A stretch of DNA of 64,000 nt from Alkalicoccobacillus porphyridii (GTDB lineage: Bacteria; Bacillota; Bacilli; Bacillales; Bacillaceae_D). The notes beneath the pieces are model-generated. The model was not told the origin of the DNA. It ran no database searches and saw nothing but the letters and a program-made list of their open reading frames with translations. Where the stretch lies: positions 62,001 through 126,000 of the forward strand of contig NZ_VLXZ01000004.1 in assembly GCF_007293315.1 (NCBI RefSeq), read 5' to 3'. Of this stretch, positions 17,125 through 25,665 are shown piece by piece; the stretch's first letter is position 1, and each line of letters opens with the position of its first letter. Both the position numbers and the translations under genes were made by a program.

Positions 17125-18633
17125 ATGAGACAGACCCCCTATGATACCTTTGCCGAAGCTTGCAAATCGTATGGTACGGTTAGATTTACAGCTAGCTATT
17201 TTGCTGATGGCCTTACACCCATCCATATCATTCAACAGCTTCATGATCAGGCTGCCTTTTTACTTGAAAGTAAGGACGAACAATCAACATGGTCTCGGTA
17301 TTCGTTTATCGGACTAAATCCACTGTACGAATTAAAAGAAAATCAGGGAACGTATGAAACATTTGATCGAAATAAAAAAGTACTAGTAAAGGCTAGCTCA
17401 TTTGAAGCTGCTTTTGAGAACACATTAACAAAGCTTGATGTAGAACCAAGTGACATCCCCATTCCATTTACTGGTGGTGCAGTTGGATACATGAGCTATG
17501 ATGCAATTGAAACGATTGAACCAAAGTTAAAGCGAGAGACAGAATCAGTCTTGCCGCACTATCATTTTCTTTTTTGTGAGACATTAATTTCTTACGATCA
17601 CGAGCAAAAAGAGCTAGTAGTTATGGTGCACTTGCCAAAAGATGATTCCTCCACTAAAGAACGATATGAACGGGGAGAAGCGATTGTTGCTGATGTGATG
17701 GGGAAATTAAGCAGAACATCTATTTCAACTCTATCTTCGGGTATACCTACAAGTAATCAAGAGGTTTCCTTTGAGGGAATATCATCAAATTATACAAAAG
17801 AGACATATATTCGTGATGTGGAAGCTGTTCAAGAGTATATTAAAGCCGGAGATGTATTTCAAACCGTGTTATCGCAACGATTTACTACACCTGTTTCTGT
17901 AAAAGCTCTCGACATCTATCGCGTATTACGCTTAATTAATCCGTCTCCGTATTTATTTTATCTTCGTCTTGATGACATGGAGGTAGTGGGAAGCTCCCCA
18001 GAACGCTTGGTACAGGTCCAAAACGGACATGTAGAGATTCATCCGATCGCTGGAACTAGGCCTAGAGGGCAAACTGCTGAAGAGGATCTGCAATTTAGAG
18101 AAGAACTTCTAGCGGATGAAAAAGAACGTGCGGAACATTATATGCTTGTGGATCTAGCTAGAAATGATGTAGGTCGTATTGCACAATATGGCTCCGTGGA
18201 AACGCCACAGCTTCTAGAAATCGGTTTGTTTTCACATGTGATGCATATTGTCTCAAAAGTAACAGGGCGGTTACATCCCAATACAAAACCACTTGAGGCC
18301 TTAATGGCATCCTTTCCTGCAGGCACAGTGTCGGGCGCTCCAAAAATCCGTGCGATGGAAATTTTGCAGGAGCTTGAGCCAACAAGAAGAGGATTATATG
18401 CTGGCGCGATTGGCTATTTAGGTTATGACGGGAATATTGATTCATGCATTGCCATACGGACTATGACGATCCAAAATGGCACAGCGACGATACAGGCTGG
18501 CGCTGGTATTGTGGCTGATTCGCACCCAGAGTCAGAGTTTGAGGAAACAAGAAATAAGGCTAAGGCATTAATTAGAGCGGTTCAGATTGCTGAGGTCATG
18601 TTTAGTACAGAGGAGGCATCATCCCATGTTTAG
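17125..18633 (+). CDS. trpE: anthranilate synthase component I
   Basis: Forms anthranilate from chorismate with an amidotransferase subunit. LLESKDEQSTWSRYSFIG (about residues 50-67) contains the LLES tryptophan feedback motif. ASFPAGTVSGAPKIRAMEI and ETRNKAKALIRAVQ are catalytic-domain hallmarks. Length 502 residues. No trpG is present in the operon, as in B. subtilis, where the shared glutamine subunit lies in the folate operon. The GAGGAG site is 12 bases from ATG, rather far, and lies in a small hairpin. Confidence 0.98.
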   Translation: MRQTPYDTFAEACKSYGTVRFTASYFADGLTPIHIIQQLHDQAAFLLESKDEQSTWSRYSFIGLNPLYELKENQGTYETFDRNKKVLVKASSFEAAFENTLTKLDVEPSDIPIPFTGGAVGYMSYDAIETIEPKLKRETESVLPHYHFLFCETLISYDHEQKELVVMVHLPKDDSSTKERYERGEAIVADVMGKLSRTSISTLSSGIPTSNQEVSFEGISSNYTKETYIRDVEAVQEYIKAGDVFQTVLSQRFTTPVSVKALDIYRVLRLINPSPYLFYLRLDDMEVVGSSPERLVQVQNGHVEIHPIAGTRPRGQTAEEDLQFREELLADEKERAEHYMLVDLARNDVGRIAQYGSVETPQLLEIGLFSHVMHIVSKVTGRLHPNTKPLEALMASFPAGTVSGAPKIRAMEILQELEPTRRGLYAGAIGYLGYDGNIDSCIAIRTMTIQNGTATIQAGAGIVADSHPESEFEETRNKAKALIRAVQIAEVMFSTEEASSHV

Positions 18634-19654
18634 AACGTTACTAGCGATGTGCGCAGAAGGGCATACGTTAACTGAGCAACAAGCTTATGAGGCTATGGAT
18701 ATGATGATGAAAGATCAAGCGGATGTTAGTCAAATTGCTAGTTTAATAAGCATGATGAAGCTTCGTGGAGAGTCGGTTGATGAATTAGTCGGCTTCACAA
18801 GAGCGATGAGAGATCATGCTGTTTCTATTCCGCACAATCTTAGCGGAGTATTAGACACCTGTGGAACGGGTGGCGATCATTTAAATACGTTTAATATCTC
18901 TACGGCTGTTTCCTTTGTATGTGCAGCAGCCTCTGTACCAGTCGCTAAGCATGGAAACCGAGCTGTAACCTCAAAAAGCGGAAGTGCAGACGTGCTAGAA
19001 CAATTAAATATTGATATTCAGCAAGAGCCAGAAGCGGCTGCCAAAGCGTTAGAAGACAAAAATCTATGTTTTCTATTTGCTCCCCTGTATCATCGTTCTA
19101 TGAAATATGCAGCACCAGCAAGAAAGCAGATTGGCTTTCGGACAATATTTAATTTTGTTGGTCCAATGACCAATCCGGCTAAGGCAGAATTTCAATTAAT
19201 TGGGGTGTCTGGCAGAGAGCACGCGATCAAGATGGGGGAAGCCATTAAAAGGCTAGGTACTACACATACCATTCTTGTTACTGGTGCAGATAATCTTGAT
19301 GAATGCTCTGTCCATGGTTCAACGCAAATTGTGGACGTGATGAACGGGGAAATGAATGTGTATGAACTCACACCTGAGGAAGCTGGGATTAAGACAGGTT
19401 CACTAAAAGAGATACAAGTGGCAACAACAACGGAAAGTGCTCAATTAATTCAGGGGATTTTCGCCAACACGGCTAATGCTTCGGCAATATCGATCGTTTG
19501 TTTAAATGCAGGTGCAGCCCTATATGCTGCTAATCAAGTTACCACTATTAAACAAGGTGCTGATTATGCTAGGGAATTAATAGAAGGTGGAAAGGTACTA
19601 GAGTATCTTCAGATGAATGTTAAGCAACAAGAAGAGGGGTTTAAGCATGCTTGA
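18626..19654 (+). CDS. trpD: anthranilate phosphoribosyltransferase
   Basis: Joins anthranilate and PRPP. DTCGTGGDHLNTFNIST and KHGNRAVTSKSGSADVLE are the PRPP and substrate loops. ATG 18626 overlaps trpE by 8 bp and follows AGAGGAGG at ideal spacing. Length 342 residues. Confidence 0.98.
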   Translation: MFRTLLAMCAEGHTLTEQQAYEAMDMMMKDQADVSQIASLISMMKLRGESVDELVGFTRAMRDHAVSIPHNLSGVLDTCGTGGDHLNTFNISTAVSFVCAAASVPVAKHGNRAVTSKSGSADVLEQLNIDIQQEPEAAAKALEDKNLCFLFAPLYHRSMKYAAPARKQIGFRTIFNFVGPMTNPAKAEFQLIGVSGREHAIKMGEAIKRLGTTHTILVTGADNLDECSVHGSTQIVDVMNGEMNVYELTPEEAGIKTGSLKEIQVATTTESAQLIQGIFANTANASAISIVCLNAGAALYAANQVTTIKQGADYARELIEGGKVLEYLQMNVKQQEEGFKHA

Positions 19655-20420
19655 GACCATTTTAAAAACCAAACGTAAAGAAATTTCAGAACTGATACTA
19701 CCTGAAGAAATGGAAGTAGAGCGACACTCGCTATATCAATCTCTTATACGACCACAAAGAACAGTGGGTTTGATTGCAGAAGTGAAAAAAGCTTCCCCGT
19801 CTAAAGGGTTAATTAGGGAGCAGTTTAATCCGGTTGAGATTGCAACAGAGTATGAGAAAGCTGGAGCCGACGCGATTTCTGTACTAACTGACGAGCATTA
19901 TTTTCAAGGGCACCGTGAGTATCTATCAGCTATCAAACAATCTACGAAGCTACCAATTATGAGAAAGGACTTTATTATAGATGAGATTCAGATTGAAGAG
20001 AGTTTTAGAATTGGAGCAGATGCCCTATTGCTAATCGCAGGTACGGTCTCTGATGAAAAGCTTTATGAGCTATATCAATCTGCTTACAGAAGAGGTTTAG
20101 AGTGCTTGGTAGAAGTACATGAACGAGAGGAGCTTGAGGGACTTCTTAACGTATTTACGCCACAAATCATCGGAATAAATAACCGAAATTTAAAAACATT
20201 CCAAACGGATCTTGGTCAAACAGAAAACATCGCTGAGCTGGTGCCAAAAGAATCGATTTTTATTAGTGAAAGTGGAATTCATCTTCCGGAGGATATAGAA
20301 CGTGTGAAATCAGCCGGTGCACAGGCAGTCCTTGTAGGCGAATCACTAATGCGGGCAGCATCTCCTACCCATGGGATTGCCACTTTATTTGGAGAGACAA
20401 ATCATGAGACCACTTCTTAA
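19647..20420 (+). CDS. trpC: indole-3-glycerol phosphate synthase
   Basis: TIM-barrel enzyme that closes the indole ring. AEVKKASPSKGLI carries the catalytic lysine and phosphate contacts; ISESGIHLPEDIERVKSAG is the late phosphate loop. ATG 19647 overlaps trpD by 8 bp after AGAGGGG. Length 257 residues. Confidence 0.98.
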   Translation: MLETILKTKRKEISELILPEEMEVERHSLYQSLIRPQRTVGLIAEVKKASPSKGLIREQFNPVEIATEYEKAGADAISVLTDEHYFQGHREYLSAIKQSTKLPIMRKDFIIDEIQIEESFRIGADALLLIAGTVSDEKLYELYQSAYRRGLECLVEVHEREELEGLLNVFTPQIIGINNRNLKTFQTDLGQTENIAELVPKESIFISESGIHLPEDIERVKSAGAQAVLVGESLMRAASPTHGIATLFGETNHETTS

Positions 20421-21045
20421 ATATTGCGGGAACAAAAACGAAGAGGATCTTAAGATTACCTCACAAAGTGCTGCAAGTTATCTTGGGTTCGTGTTTGTTC
20501 CTGGTGTAAAAAGGGAAGTCCGACCAAGTGACGTGAAACAATGGTTGTCAAAGCATCCTAATTCTAAAAACAAGAAGCTCGTTGCGTTATTTGTGAATGC
20601 AACGATTGATGAGATTCAGCATGTGATTAGCCAGCTGCCTATTGATGTGATTCAATGCCATGGCACAGAGTCCCCAGAGACAGTTGCTAATATACGGGCG
20701 AAAACAGGGGTTAGGGTTTGGAAAGCCATACACCATCAACTGAATGGTCGAACAGAAATGACGAGGTATGCAGGGATTGCGGATGGGTATGTGATTGATG
20801 CCAAAGTGAGTGGTCAATGGGGAGGCACAGGCCAAACATTTGACTGGAAAGCTGTACCAGAATACATTTCAGAAGGAAAAAGACAACGAGTGCCGGTCTT
20901 TATTGCTGGTGGAGTTGATACCAGTAATGTCAAGCAATTACTGGCTTATCAACCAGATGGGATCGATCTTTCCAGTGGCTTAGAGGTGAACGGAGAGAAG
21001 TCAACGGAAATTATCACTCAATTTGAAGGAGTTGTATGCAAGTGA
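20404..21045 (+). CDS. trpF: phosphoribosylanthranilate isomerase
   Basis: Amadori rearrangement before Trp[13 protein letters not shown] has the catalytic cysteine, QCHGTESPE lies mid-protein, and [15 protein letters not shown] plus [15 protein letters not shown] form the phosphate site. It overlaps trpC by 17 bp. Length 213 residues. Confidence 0.97.
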   Translation: MRPLLKYCGNKNEEDLKITSQSAASYLGFVFVPGVKREVRPSDVKQWLSKHPNSKNKKLVALFVNATIDEIQHVISQLPIDVIQCHGTESPETVANIRAKTGVRVWKAIHHQLNGRTEMTRYAGIADGYVIDAKVSGQWGGTGQTFDWKAVPEYISEGKRQRVPVFIAGGVDTSNVKQLLAYQPDGIDLSSGLEVNGEKSTEIITQFEGVVCK

Positions 21046-22247
21046 CGATGCAGTATCCAGACGAGAAAGGGCGTTTTGGTGAGTTTGGCGGAAAATACGT
21101 CCCGGAAACACTTATGAGCGTGTTAGAAGAGTTAGAAGAAGCTGTAGAGGCGGCTATAGATGATGAAGCGTTTATGGATGAATATCATGAACAATTACGT
21201 GAATACGCTGGCCGGCCAACCGCTTTATCCTATGCAAAAAACATTAGCGAGCAAATAGGTGGCGCAAAAATATATCTTAAACGCGAGGATTTGCTACACA
21301 CGGGAGCCCATAAATTAAATAATGCAATGGGTCAAGCCCTGCTCGCAAAAAGAATGGGGAAAACCAAAATTGTTGCGGAAACCGGTGCAGGACAGCATGG
21401 AGTGGCAACGGCAACAATCGCAGCCAGATTTGGACTTGAATGCAAAGTATTTATGGGAACAGAAGACATAGAGCGTCAATCATTAAATGTTTTTCGTATG
21501 GAGCTGCTTGGTGCAGAAGTGATCCCGGCCGAATCAGGAAGCCGTACGTTAAAGGATGCTACAAATGAGGCGATACGCTACTGGGTGGCGAACGCAGAGG
21601 ATACATTTTATCTGATCGGCTCAGTGGTTGGGCCACATCCTTATCCAAAAATGGTTCGTGACTTTCAACGAATTATTGGGGATGAAGCAAAGGTTCAGCT
21701 TTTAGCTACAGAGGAACGATTACCAACTGAGATTATTGCCTGTGTCGGTGGGGGAAGCAATGCAATTGGCAGCTTTTATCCCTTCTTAGATGACGATGTC
21801 GCATTAATTGGGGTAGAAGCTGCAGGTTTAGGGGTCGAAACTAAACACCATGCTGCAACCATCTCAAAGGGAACGCCTGGAGTGATTCATGGGTCTCTTA
21901 CCTACTTAATACAAGATCAAGCGGGACAAATTATAGAGCCGTACTCCATTTCCGCAGGACTTGATTATCCTGGTGTTGGCCCAGAGCATGCTCATCTTGC
22001 AAAAAGTGGACGTGTGACCTATAAGGCGGTTACTGACCAGCAAGCATTGGATGCTCTCATGAAGTTGTCAAAAGAAGAAGGGATCATTCCGGCAATAGAA
22101 TCTTCTCACGCGCTAGCAGTGGCTTTTGAGCGTGCTTCAGAGCTCTCAAAAGAAGATATTATTTTAGTTTGCTTGTCTGGCAGAGGTGATAAGGATGTTC
22201 ATACCATTCGCAAGCATGTAAAAGGAGAGAGTCGTCATGAGCAATAA
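21036..22247 (+). CDS. trpB: tryptophan synthase beta chain
   Basis: PLP enzyme that condenses indole with serine. [13 protein letters not shown] carries the PLP lysine, and [12 protein letters not shown] binds the PLP phosphate. Length 403 residues from ATG 21036, which overlaps trpF by 10 bp. AAGGAG (21026-21031) is close to that ATG, so GTG 21042 or ATG 21048 may be the real start; the difference is only 2-4 residues. Confidence 0.97.
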   Translation: MQVTMQYPDEKGRFGEFGGKYVPETLMSVLEELEEAVEAAIDDEAFMDEYHEQLREYAGRPTALSYAKNISEQIGGAKIYLKREDLLHTGAHKLNNAMGQALLAKRMGKTKIVAETGAGQHGVATATIAARFGLECKVFMGTEDIERQSLNVFRMELLGAEVIPAESGSRTLKDATNEAIRYWVANAEDTFYLIGSVVGPHPYPKMVRDFQRIIGDEAKVQLLATEERLPTEIIACVGGGSNAIGSFYPFLDDDVALIGVEAAGLGVETKHHAATISKGTPGVIHGSLTYLIQDQAGQIIEPYSISAGLDYPGVGPEHAHLAKSGRVTYKAVTDQQALDALMKLSKEEGIIPAIESSHALAVAFERASELSKEDIILVCLSGRGDKDVHTIRKHVKGESRHEQ

Positions 22248-23040
22248 ACGATTAGAAACAGCGCTTAGCAAACAAGAGAAACTGTTTATTCCGTTCATTA
22301 CGGCAGGAGATCCTTCTGGAGAGGCTACAATTGATATTGCCCTTTCCTTACAGGAAGCGGGAGCGTCCATTTTAGAGCTTGGTATTCCTTACTCTGATCC
22401 GCTGGCAGATGGTCCCGTTATTCAAGCAGCCTCTAAACGAGCACTAGCAGGTGGTATGACACTGACGAAAGCTTTAGAGCTAGTACCTGTTATGCGGGAG
22501 AGGGGACTCGAGATTCCAGTTATTATTTTTACGTATGTGAATCCACTTTTACAATATGGGCTTAAGCGTTTTACTGAAGAAGCGGCTTCTTTTGGCGTAG
22601 ATGGGATATTAGTGCCGGATCTGCCTTATGAAGAGAGTGATGAACTAAGCTCGTATTGCGAAGAGGAGGATTTAGCTTTAATTTCTCTAGTTGCTCCTAC
22701 TTCTAAGGAACGTATCGAAAAAATCGCAAATCGAGCTCAAGGGTTTCTTTATTGTGTCTCTTCACTTGGTGTGACAGGTGTACGAGAGGAATTAGACCCA
22801 AGAATCTCAACCTTTATGGATACAGTGCGATCAGCAAGTCGTATTCCAATCGCAGTTGGTTTTGGAATTTCTACGAGAACACAGGTTCAAACGGTTAATG
22901 AGTTAGCGGATGGGGTTGTAGTTGGTAGTGCACTCGTGAGACAGATTGAAGAGCAGGCGGAAGCGTTAAAATCGCCACAACAAAAAGAAGTAGCGCTTCA
23001 ACGCATTAAATCATTTGTCAAAGACCTTATTTCGGAGTAA
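22237..23040 (+). CDS. trpA: tryptophan synthase alpha chain
   Basis: Cleaves indole-3-glycerol phosphate and passes indole to Trp[19 protein letters not shown] holds the catalytic Glu and Asp, and [12 protein letters not shown] is the phosphate loop. It overlaps trpB by 11 bp. Length 267 residues. Confidence 0.98.
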   Translation: MSNKRLETALSKQEKLFIPFITAGDPSGEATIDIALSLQEAGASILELGIPYSDPLADGPVIQAASKRALAGGMTLTKALELVPVMRERGLEIPVIIFTYVNPLLQYGLKRFTEEAASFGVDGILVPDLPYEESDELSSYCEEEDLALISLVAPTSKERIEKIANRAQGFLYCVSSLGVTGVREELDPRISTFMDTVRSASRIPIAVGFGISTRTQVQTVNELADGVVVGSALVRQIEEQAEALKSPQQKEVALQRIKSFVKDLISE

Positions 23041-23083
23041 CATAGTCTTAGAATGAATTTAGACATGTAAACGAGGTGCGAGT

Positions 23084-24193
23084 ATGCAAGCGAAGCCACA
23101 GCTTTATGGATTACCTGCTTATAAGCCAGGTAAACCGATTAGTGAAGTTAAACAAGAATTAGGATTAGATCAAGTCATTAAGCTAGCCTCAAATGAGAAC
23201 CCGTATGGTTCTTCTGAAAAAGCTAAACAAGCAATTATTGATGCTGTATTAAACTCAGCTATTTATCCTGATGGGTATTCTACCCTTCTGCGTACTAAGG
23301 TGTCGGAGTATTTAGGGGTAGATGGGGAGCAACTTATTTTTGGAAATGGGACAGACGAGGTTATTCAATTTTTATGTAGAGCCTTTCTAACTCCTAAAGA
23401 TAATACAGTGATGGCCAATCCAACGTTCTCACAGTATAAATTAAACGCAGTGATTGAGGGAGCTGAGGTACGTGAAGTACCTTTGACAGAGGTAGGGGAA
23501 CATGACCTAGAAGAGATGCTTAATCAAATTGATGAGCATACAAAAATTGTATGGATTTGCAACCCCAATAACCCATCAGGAAATTACATCACAAAAGAAG
23601 CGTTTGAATCCTTTCTTAAAAAGGTTCCAGAGCATGTGATCGTAGCTAGTGATGAAGCGTATATTGAATATACTATAGCAGAGGATTATCCTGATAATAT
23701 TCCTTTATTAGAGCAATTTCCAAATCTAGTTATTCTACGTACATTTTCTAAAGCCTATGGACTTGCTTCATTAAGAATTGGATATGGTGTTGCTTCTAAA
23801 GAATTAATTCAAGTAATGGAGCCGCTTCGTCCGGCTTTTAATACAACCACCTACGCACACGCTGCTGCAGCTGCTGCAATAGAGGATCAAGAATTTGTTC
23901 TTCATTCAGCCAAAAAAAATCGTGTTGAGCTAGAGAAGTTTGAGTCTTTTTGCCAAGAGCATAGCCTCTTTTATTATCCTTCACAAACTAACTTTATCTT
24001 AATTGATGTAGGTATTCCGGGTGATGAAATCTTTTCATATTTATTATCGAAGGGGTACATTACGCGGTCCGGAGAAGCACTTGGTTTCCCTACGTGTATT
24101 CGAATTTCTATTGGTACAGAAAAGGAAAACCAAGGAGTTCTTCAAGCGCTGAGTCAACTATTAGAAGAGCGCACGACAATATCGAAATCATAG
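23084..24193 (+). CDS. hisC: histidinol-phosphate aminotransferase (also aromatic aminotransferase)
   Basis: Fold type I aminotransferase. ASNENPYGSS, NPNNPSGN, SDEAYIEY and the PLP-lysine segment TFSKAYGLASLRIGYG are present. In Bacillus the HisC of the trp supercluster acts on histidinol phosphate and on phenylpyruvate/4-hydroxyphenylpyruvate, which explains its place before tyrA. It starts 43 bp after trpA with a GAGGTG site. Length 369 residues. Confidence 0.96.
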   Translation: MQAKPQLYGLPAYKPGKPISEVKQELGLDQVIKLASNENPYGSSEKAKQAIIDAVLNSAIYPDGYSTLLRTKVSEYLGVDGEQLIFGNGTDEVIQFLCRAFLTPKDNTVMANPTFSQYKLNAVIEGAEVREVPLTEVGEHDLEEMLNQIDEHTKIVWICNPNNPSGNYITKEAFESFLKKVPEHVIVASDEAYIEYTIAEDYPDNIPLLEQFPNLVILRTFSKAYGLASLRIGYGVASKELIQVMEPLRPAFNTTTYAHAAAAAAIEDQEFVLHSAKKNRVELEKFESFCQEHSLFYYPSQTNFILIDVGIPGDEIFSYLLSKGYITRSGEALGFPTCIRISIGTEKENQGVLQALSQLLEERTTISKS

Positions 24194-24219
24194 GATCTAT
24201 GTTGGTTGGAGTGAATGAA

Positions 24220-25314
24220 ATGAAAAAAGAAGTGCTGATTGTAGGGCTTGGATTGATTGGTGGCTCGATTGCACTAGGAATCCGCAAAGAACATGATGTT
24301 CGTATTACAGGATTCGACATAAATGAAGAACAGCTTCGAATGGCGATATCTCTAGGTGTGATTGATGAAAAAGCCGGTTCTCTTGAAGATGCTGTTAAGA
24401 ACTCAGATCTTATTATTTTGGCAGTACCTGTTGCTGCAGCTGAATCCCTTTTAGAGAGTATGAAGAATTATTCTTTTAAACCAGGAGCGCTCATGACAGA
24501 TGTGGGCAGTACAAAAAATGAGATCTGTAAGCGGGCTAAAGAACTTAGTCATAAAGTTACTTTTATAGGTGGCCATCCAATGGCAGGCTCGCATAAAAGT
24601 GGAATAACAGCAGCAAAGGTGCATTTGTTTGAAAATGCCTTTTACGTCCTGACGCCAGATGCGGAGATTCAGTCACAGCAGATCGATACATTAAAGCAAT
24701 GGCTAAAAGGTACAAGCGCAACGTTTTTAGAGATGAGTCCAAAAGAGCATGATGAAGTGACAGGGGCTATTAGTCACTTCCCTCATATCATTGCTGCAAG
24801 CCTAGTTCACCATGTGGAAGCGGAAGAACATAGAGATGCTAATGTGACACGCTTAGCAGCAGGAGGATTCCGAGATATTACTCGCATTGCTTCTTCAAGC
24901 CCAGAAATGTGGCGTGATATTTTACTGCATAATCAGCAAAGTCTACTTAGACTTTTAAATAGCTGGGATAGAGAAATGCAGCGTGTAAGAGTATTGCTTG
25001 AGGAGAAAAATCATGGTGGAATTCTTGAGTATTTTCAAAGAGCAAAAGATTTTCGTGAGGGATTACCCCAACGGAAAAAAGGTGCCATTCCTGCCTTTTA
25101 CGACTTATATGTAGATGTACCCGATCACCCAGGTGCAATATCAGATGTGACCAGTATCTTAGCAGAAGCTGAAATTAGCTTAACAAATATTCGAATTCTG
25201 GAAACACGTGAAGACATCATGGGAGTTCTTAGATTAAGCTTTCGTTCCGAAGAGGATCGCGATCAAGCTAAACAGCAGCTTGGTCTTCATACATTTGAGA
25301 GTTATATTTTATAA
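24220..25314 (+). CDS. tyrA: prephenate dehydrogenase with ACT domain
   Basis: Oxidative decarboxylation of prephenate to 4-hydroxyphenylpyruvate. The NAD loop GLGLIGGSIALG lies near residues 8-19, followed by GGHPMAGSHKSG. A C-terminal ACT domain begins around DLYVDVPDHPGAISDV and is probably for feedback control. ATG 24220 follows TTGGAGTG by 8 bases; upstream in-frame codons overlap hisC and add nothing typical. Length 364 residues. The usual B. subtilis next gene (EPSP synthase) is absent; a terminator follows. Confidence 0.96.
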   Translation: MKKEVLIVGLGLIGGSIALGIRKEHDVRITGFDINEEQLRMAISLGVIDEKAGSLEDAVKNSDLIILAVPVAAAESLLESMKNYSFKPGALMTDVGSTKNEICKRAKELSHKVTFIGGHPMAGSHKSGITAAKVHLFENAFYVLTPDAEIQSQQIDTLKQWLKGTSATFLEMSPKEHDEVTGAISHFPHIIAASLVHHVEAEEHRDANVTRLAAGGFRDITRIASSSPEMWRDILLHNQQSLLRLLNSWDREMQRVRVLLEEKNHGGILEYFQRAKDFREGLPQRKKGAIPAFYDLYVDVPDHPGAISDVTSILAEAEISLTNIRILETREDIMGVLRLSFRSEEDRDQAKQQLGLHTFESYIL

Positions 25315-25359
25315 AGGCTGGAAAGTAGCCTACCTCTCTCATATTAATAACATCAAAGA

Positions 25360-25393
25360 GCCGCCCATTGCGCAATCGGGCGGCCTTTCCTTT
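25360..25393 (+). terminator. intrinsic terminator of the trp-hisC-tyrA operon
   Basis: GCCGCCC (25360-25366) pairs with GGGCGGC (25378-25384); ATTG/CAAT extends the stem inside. CTTTCCTTT follows. Confidence 0.88.
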
Positions 25394-25429
25394 AGCTATA
25401 AACGTCTGTCTCAGCTTCACTTTAATCAG

Positions 25430-25533
25430 AAAAAAAATACCTGCATCCGAAAGCGTAAACGCTTACAAATGCAGGCTCAGCAACACGCTGAATTAAATAG
25501 TATGGATAGGAGTGGAGAGAAACCATACGCTTA
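25430..25533 (-). ncRNA. candidate CcpA-controlled small RNA, about 104 nt
   Basis: A minus-strand transcript is predicted from the promoter at 25540-25567 to an intrinsic terminator. Reading 5' to 3' on the minus strand there are three hairpins. (1) GTATGG/CCATAC (25523-25528 with 25500-25505) closes a 17-nt C/U-rich loop, TTTCTCTCCACTCCTAT, complementary to purine-rich Shine-Dalgarno sequences. (2) TCAGC/GCTGA (25477-25491). (3) CTGCAT/ATGCAG with inner AAGCG/CGCTT (25441-25474) is followed by eight T (25437-25430). A 34-codon frame starts within about 10 nt of the 5' end but lacks a ribosome site and runs through the terminator, so a regulatory RNA is preferred. Convergent with tyrA. Confidence 0.65.
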
Positions 25534-25539
25534 ATCCTT

Positions 25540-25567
25540 ATTATATAGAAAACGCTTACATTGTCAA
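25540..25567 (-). promoter_or_regulatory. sigma-A promoter with embedded cre (CcpA) site, minus strand
   Basis: On the minus strand: TTGACA (25567-25562), 16-nt spacer, TATAAT (25545-25540), a full consensus pair. The spacer holds TGTAAGCGTTTTCT (25560-25547), which matches 13 of 14 positions of the cre consensus TGWAANCGNTNWCA. CcpA bound there would block RNA polymerase, so repression by preferred carbon sources is expected. Confidence 0.75.
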
Positions 25568-25665
25568 TGGATTTAAAAATTTTTTTCATCTTTTTTTTGT
25601 TCTGGTGTTAATAAATGATGCATAGCTTGTCTTAATAAGAACCATCCCACTGGAGGGATTAGCTA

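Noticed and set aside
18158-18445. 95-codon minus-strand frame inside trpE
   Set aside because: Shadow of the highly conserved trpE catalytic region; no expression signals.
25430-25526. 34-codon frame (MVSLHSYPYY...) on the small RNA
   Set aside because: ATG lies within about 10 nt of the predicted 5' end with no Shine-Dalgarno, and the frame runs through the terminator hairpin. A leaderless peptide cannot be fully excluded.
25280-25534. 84-codon plus-strand frame after tyrA
   Set aside because: It starts inside tyrA, reads through the tyrA terminator and the antisense of the small RNA, has no ribosome site and an unlikely composition.
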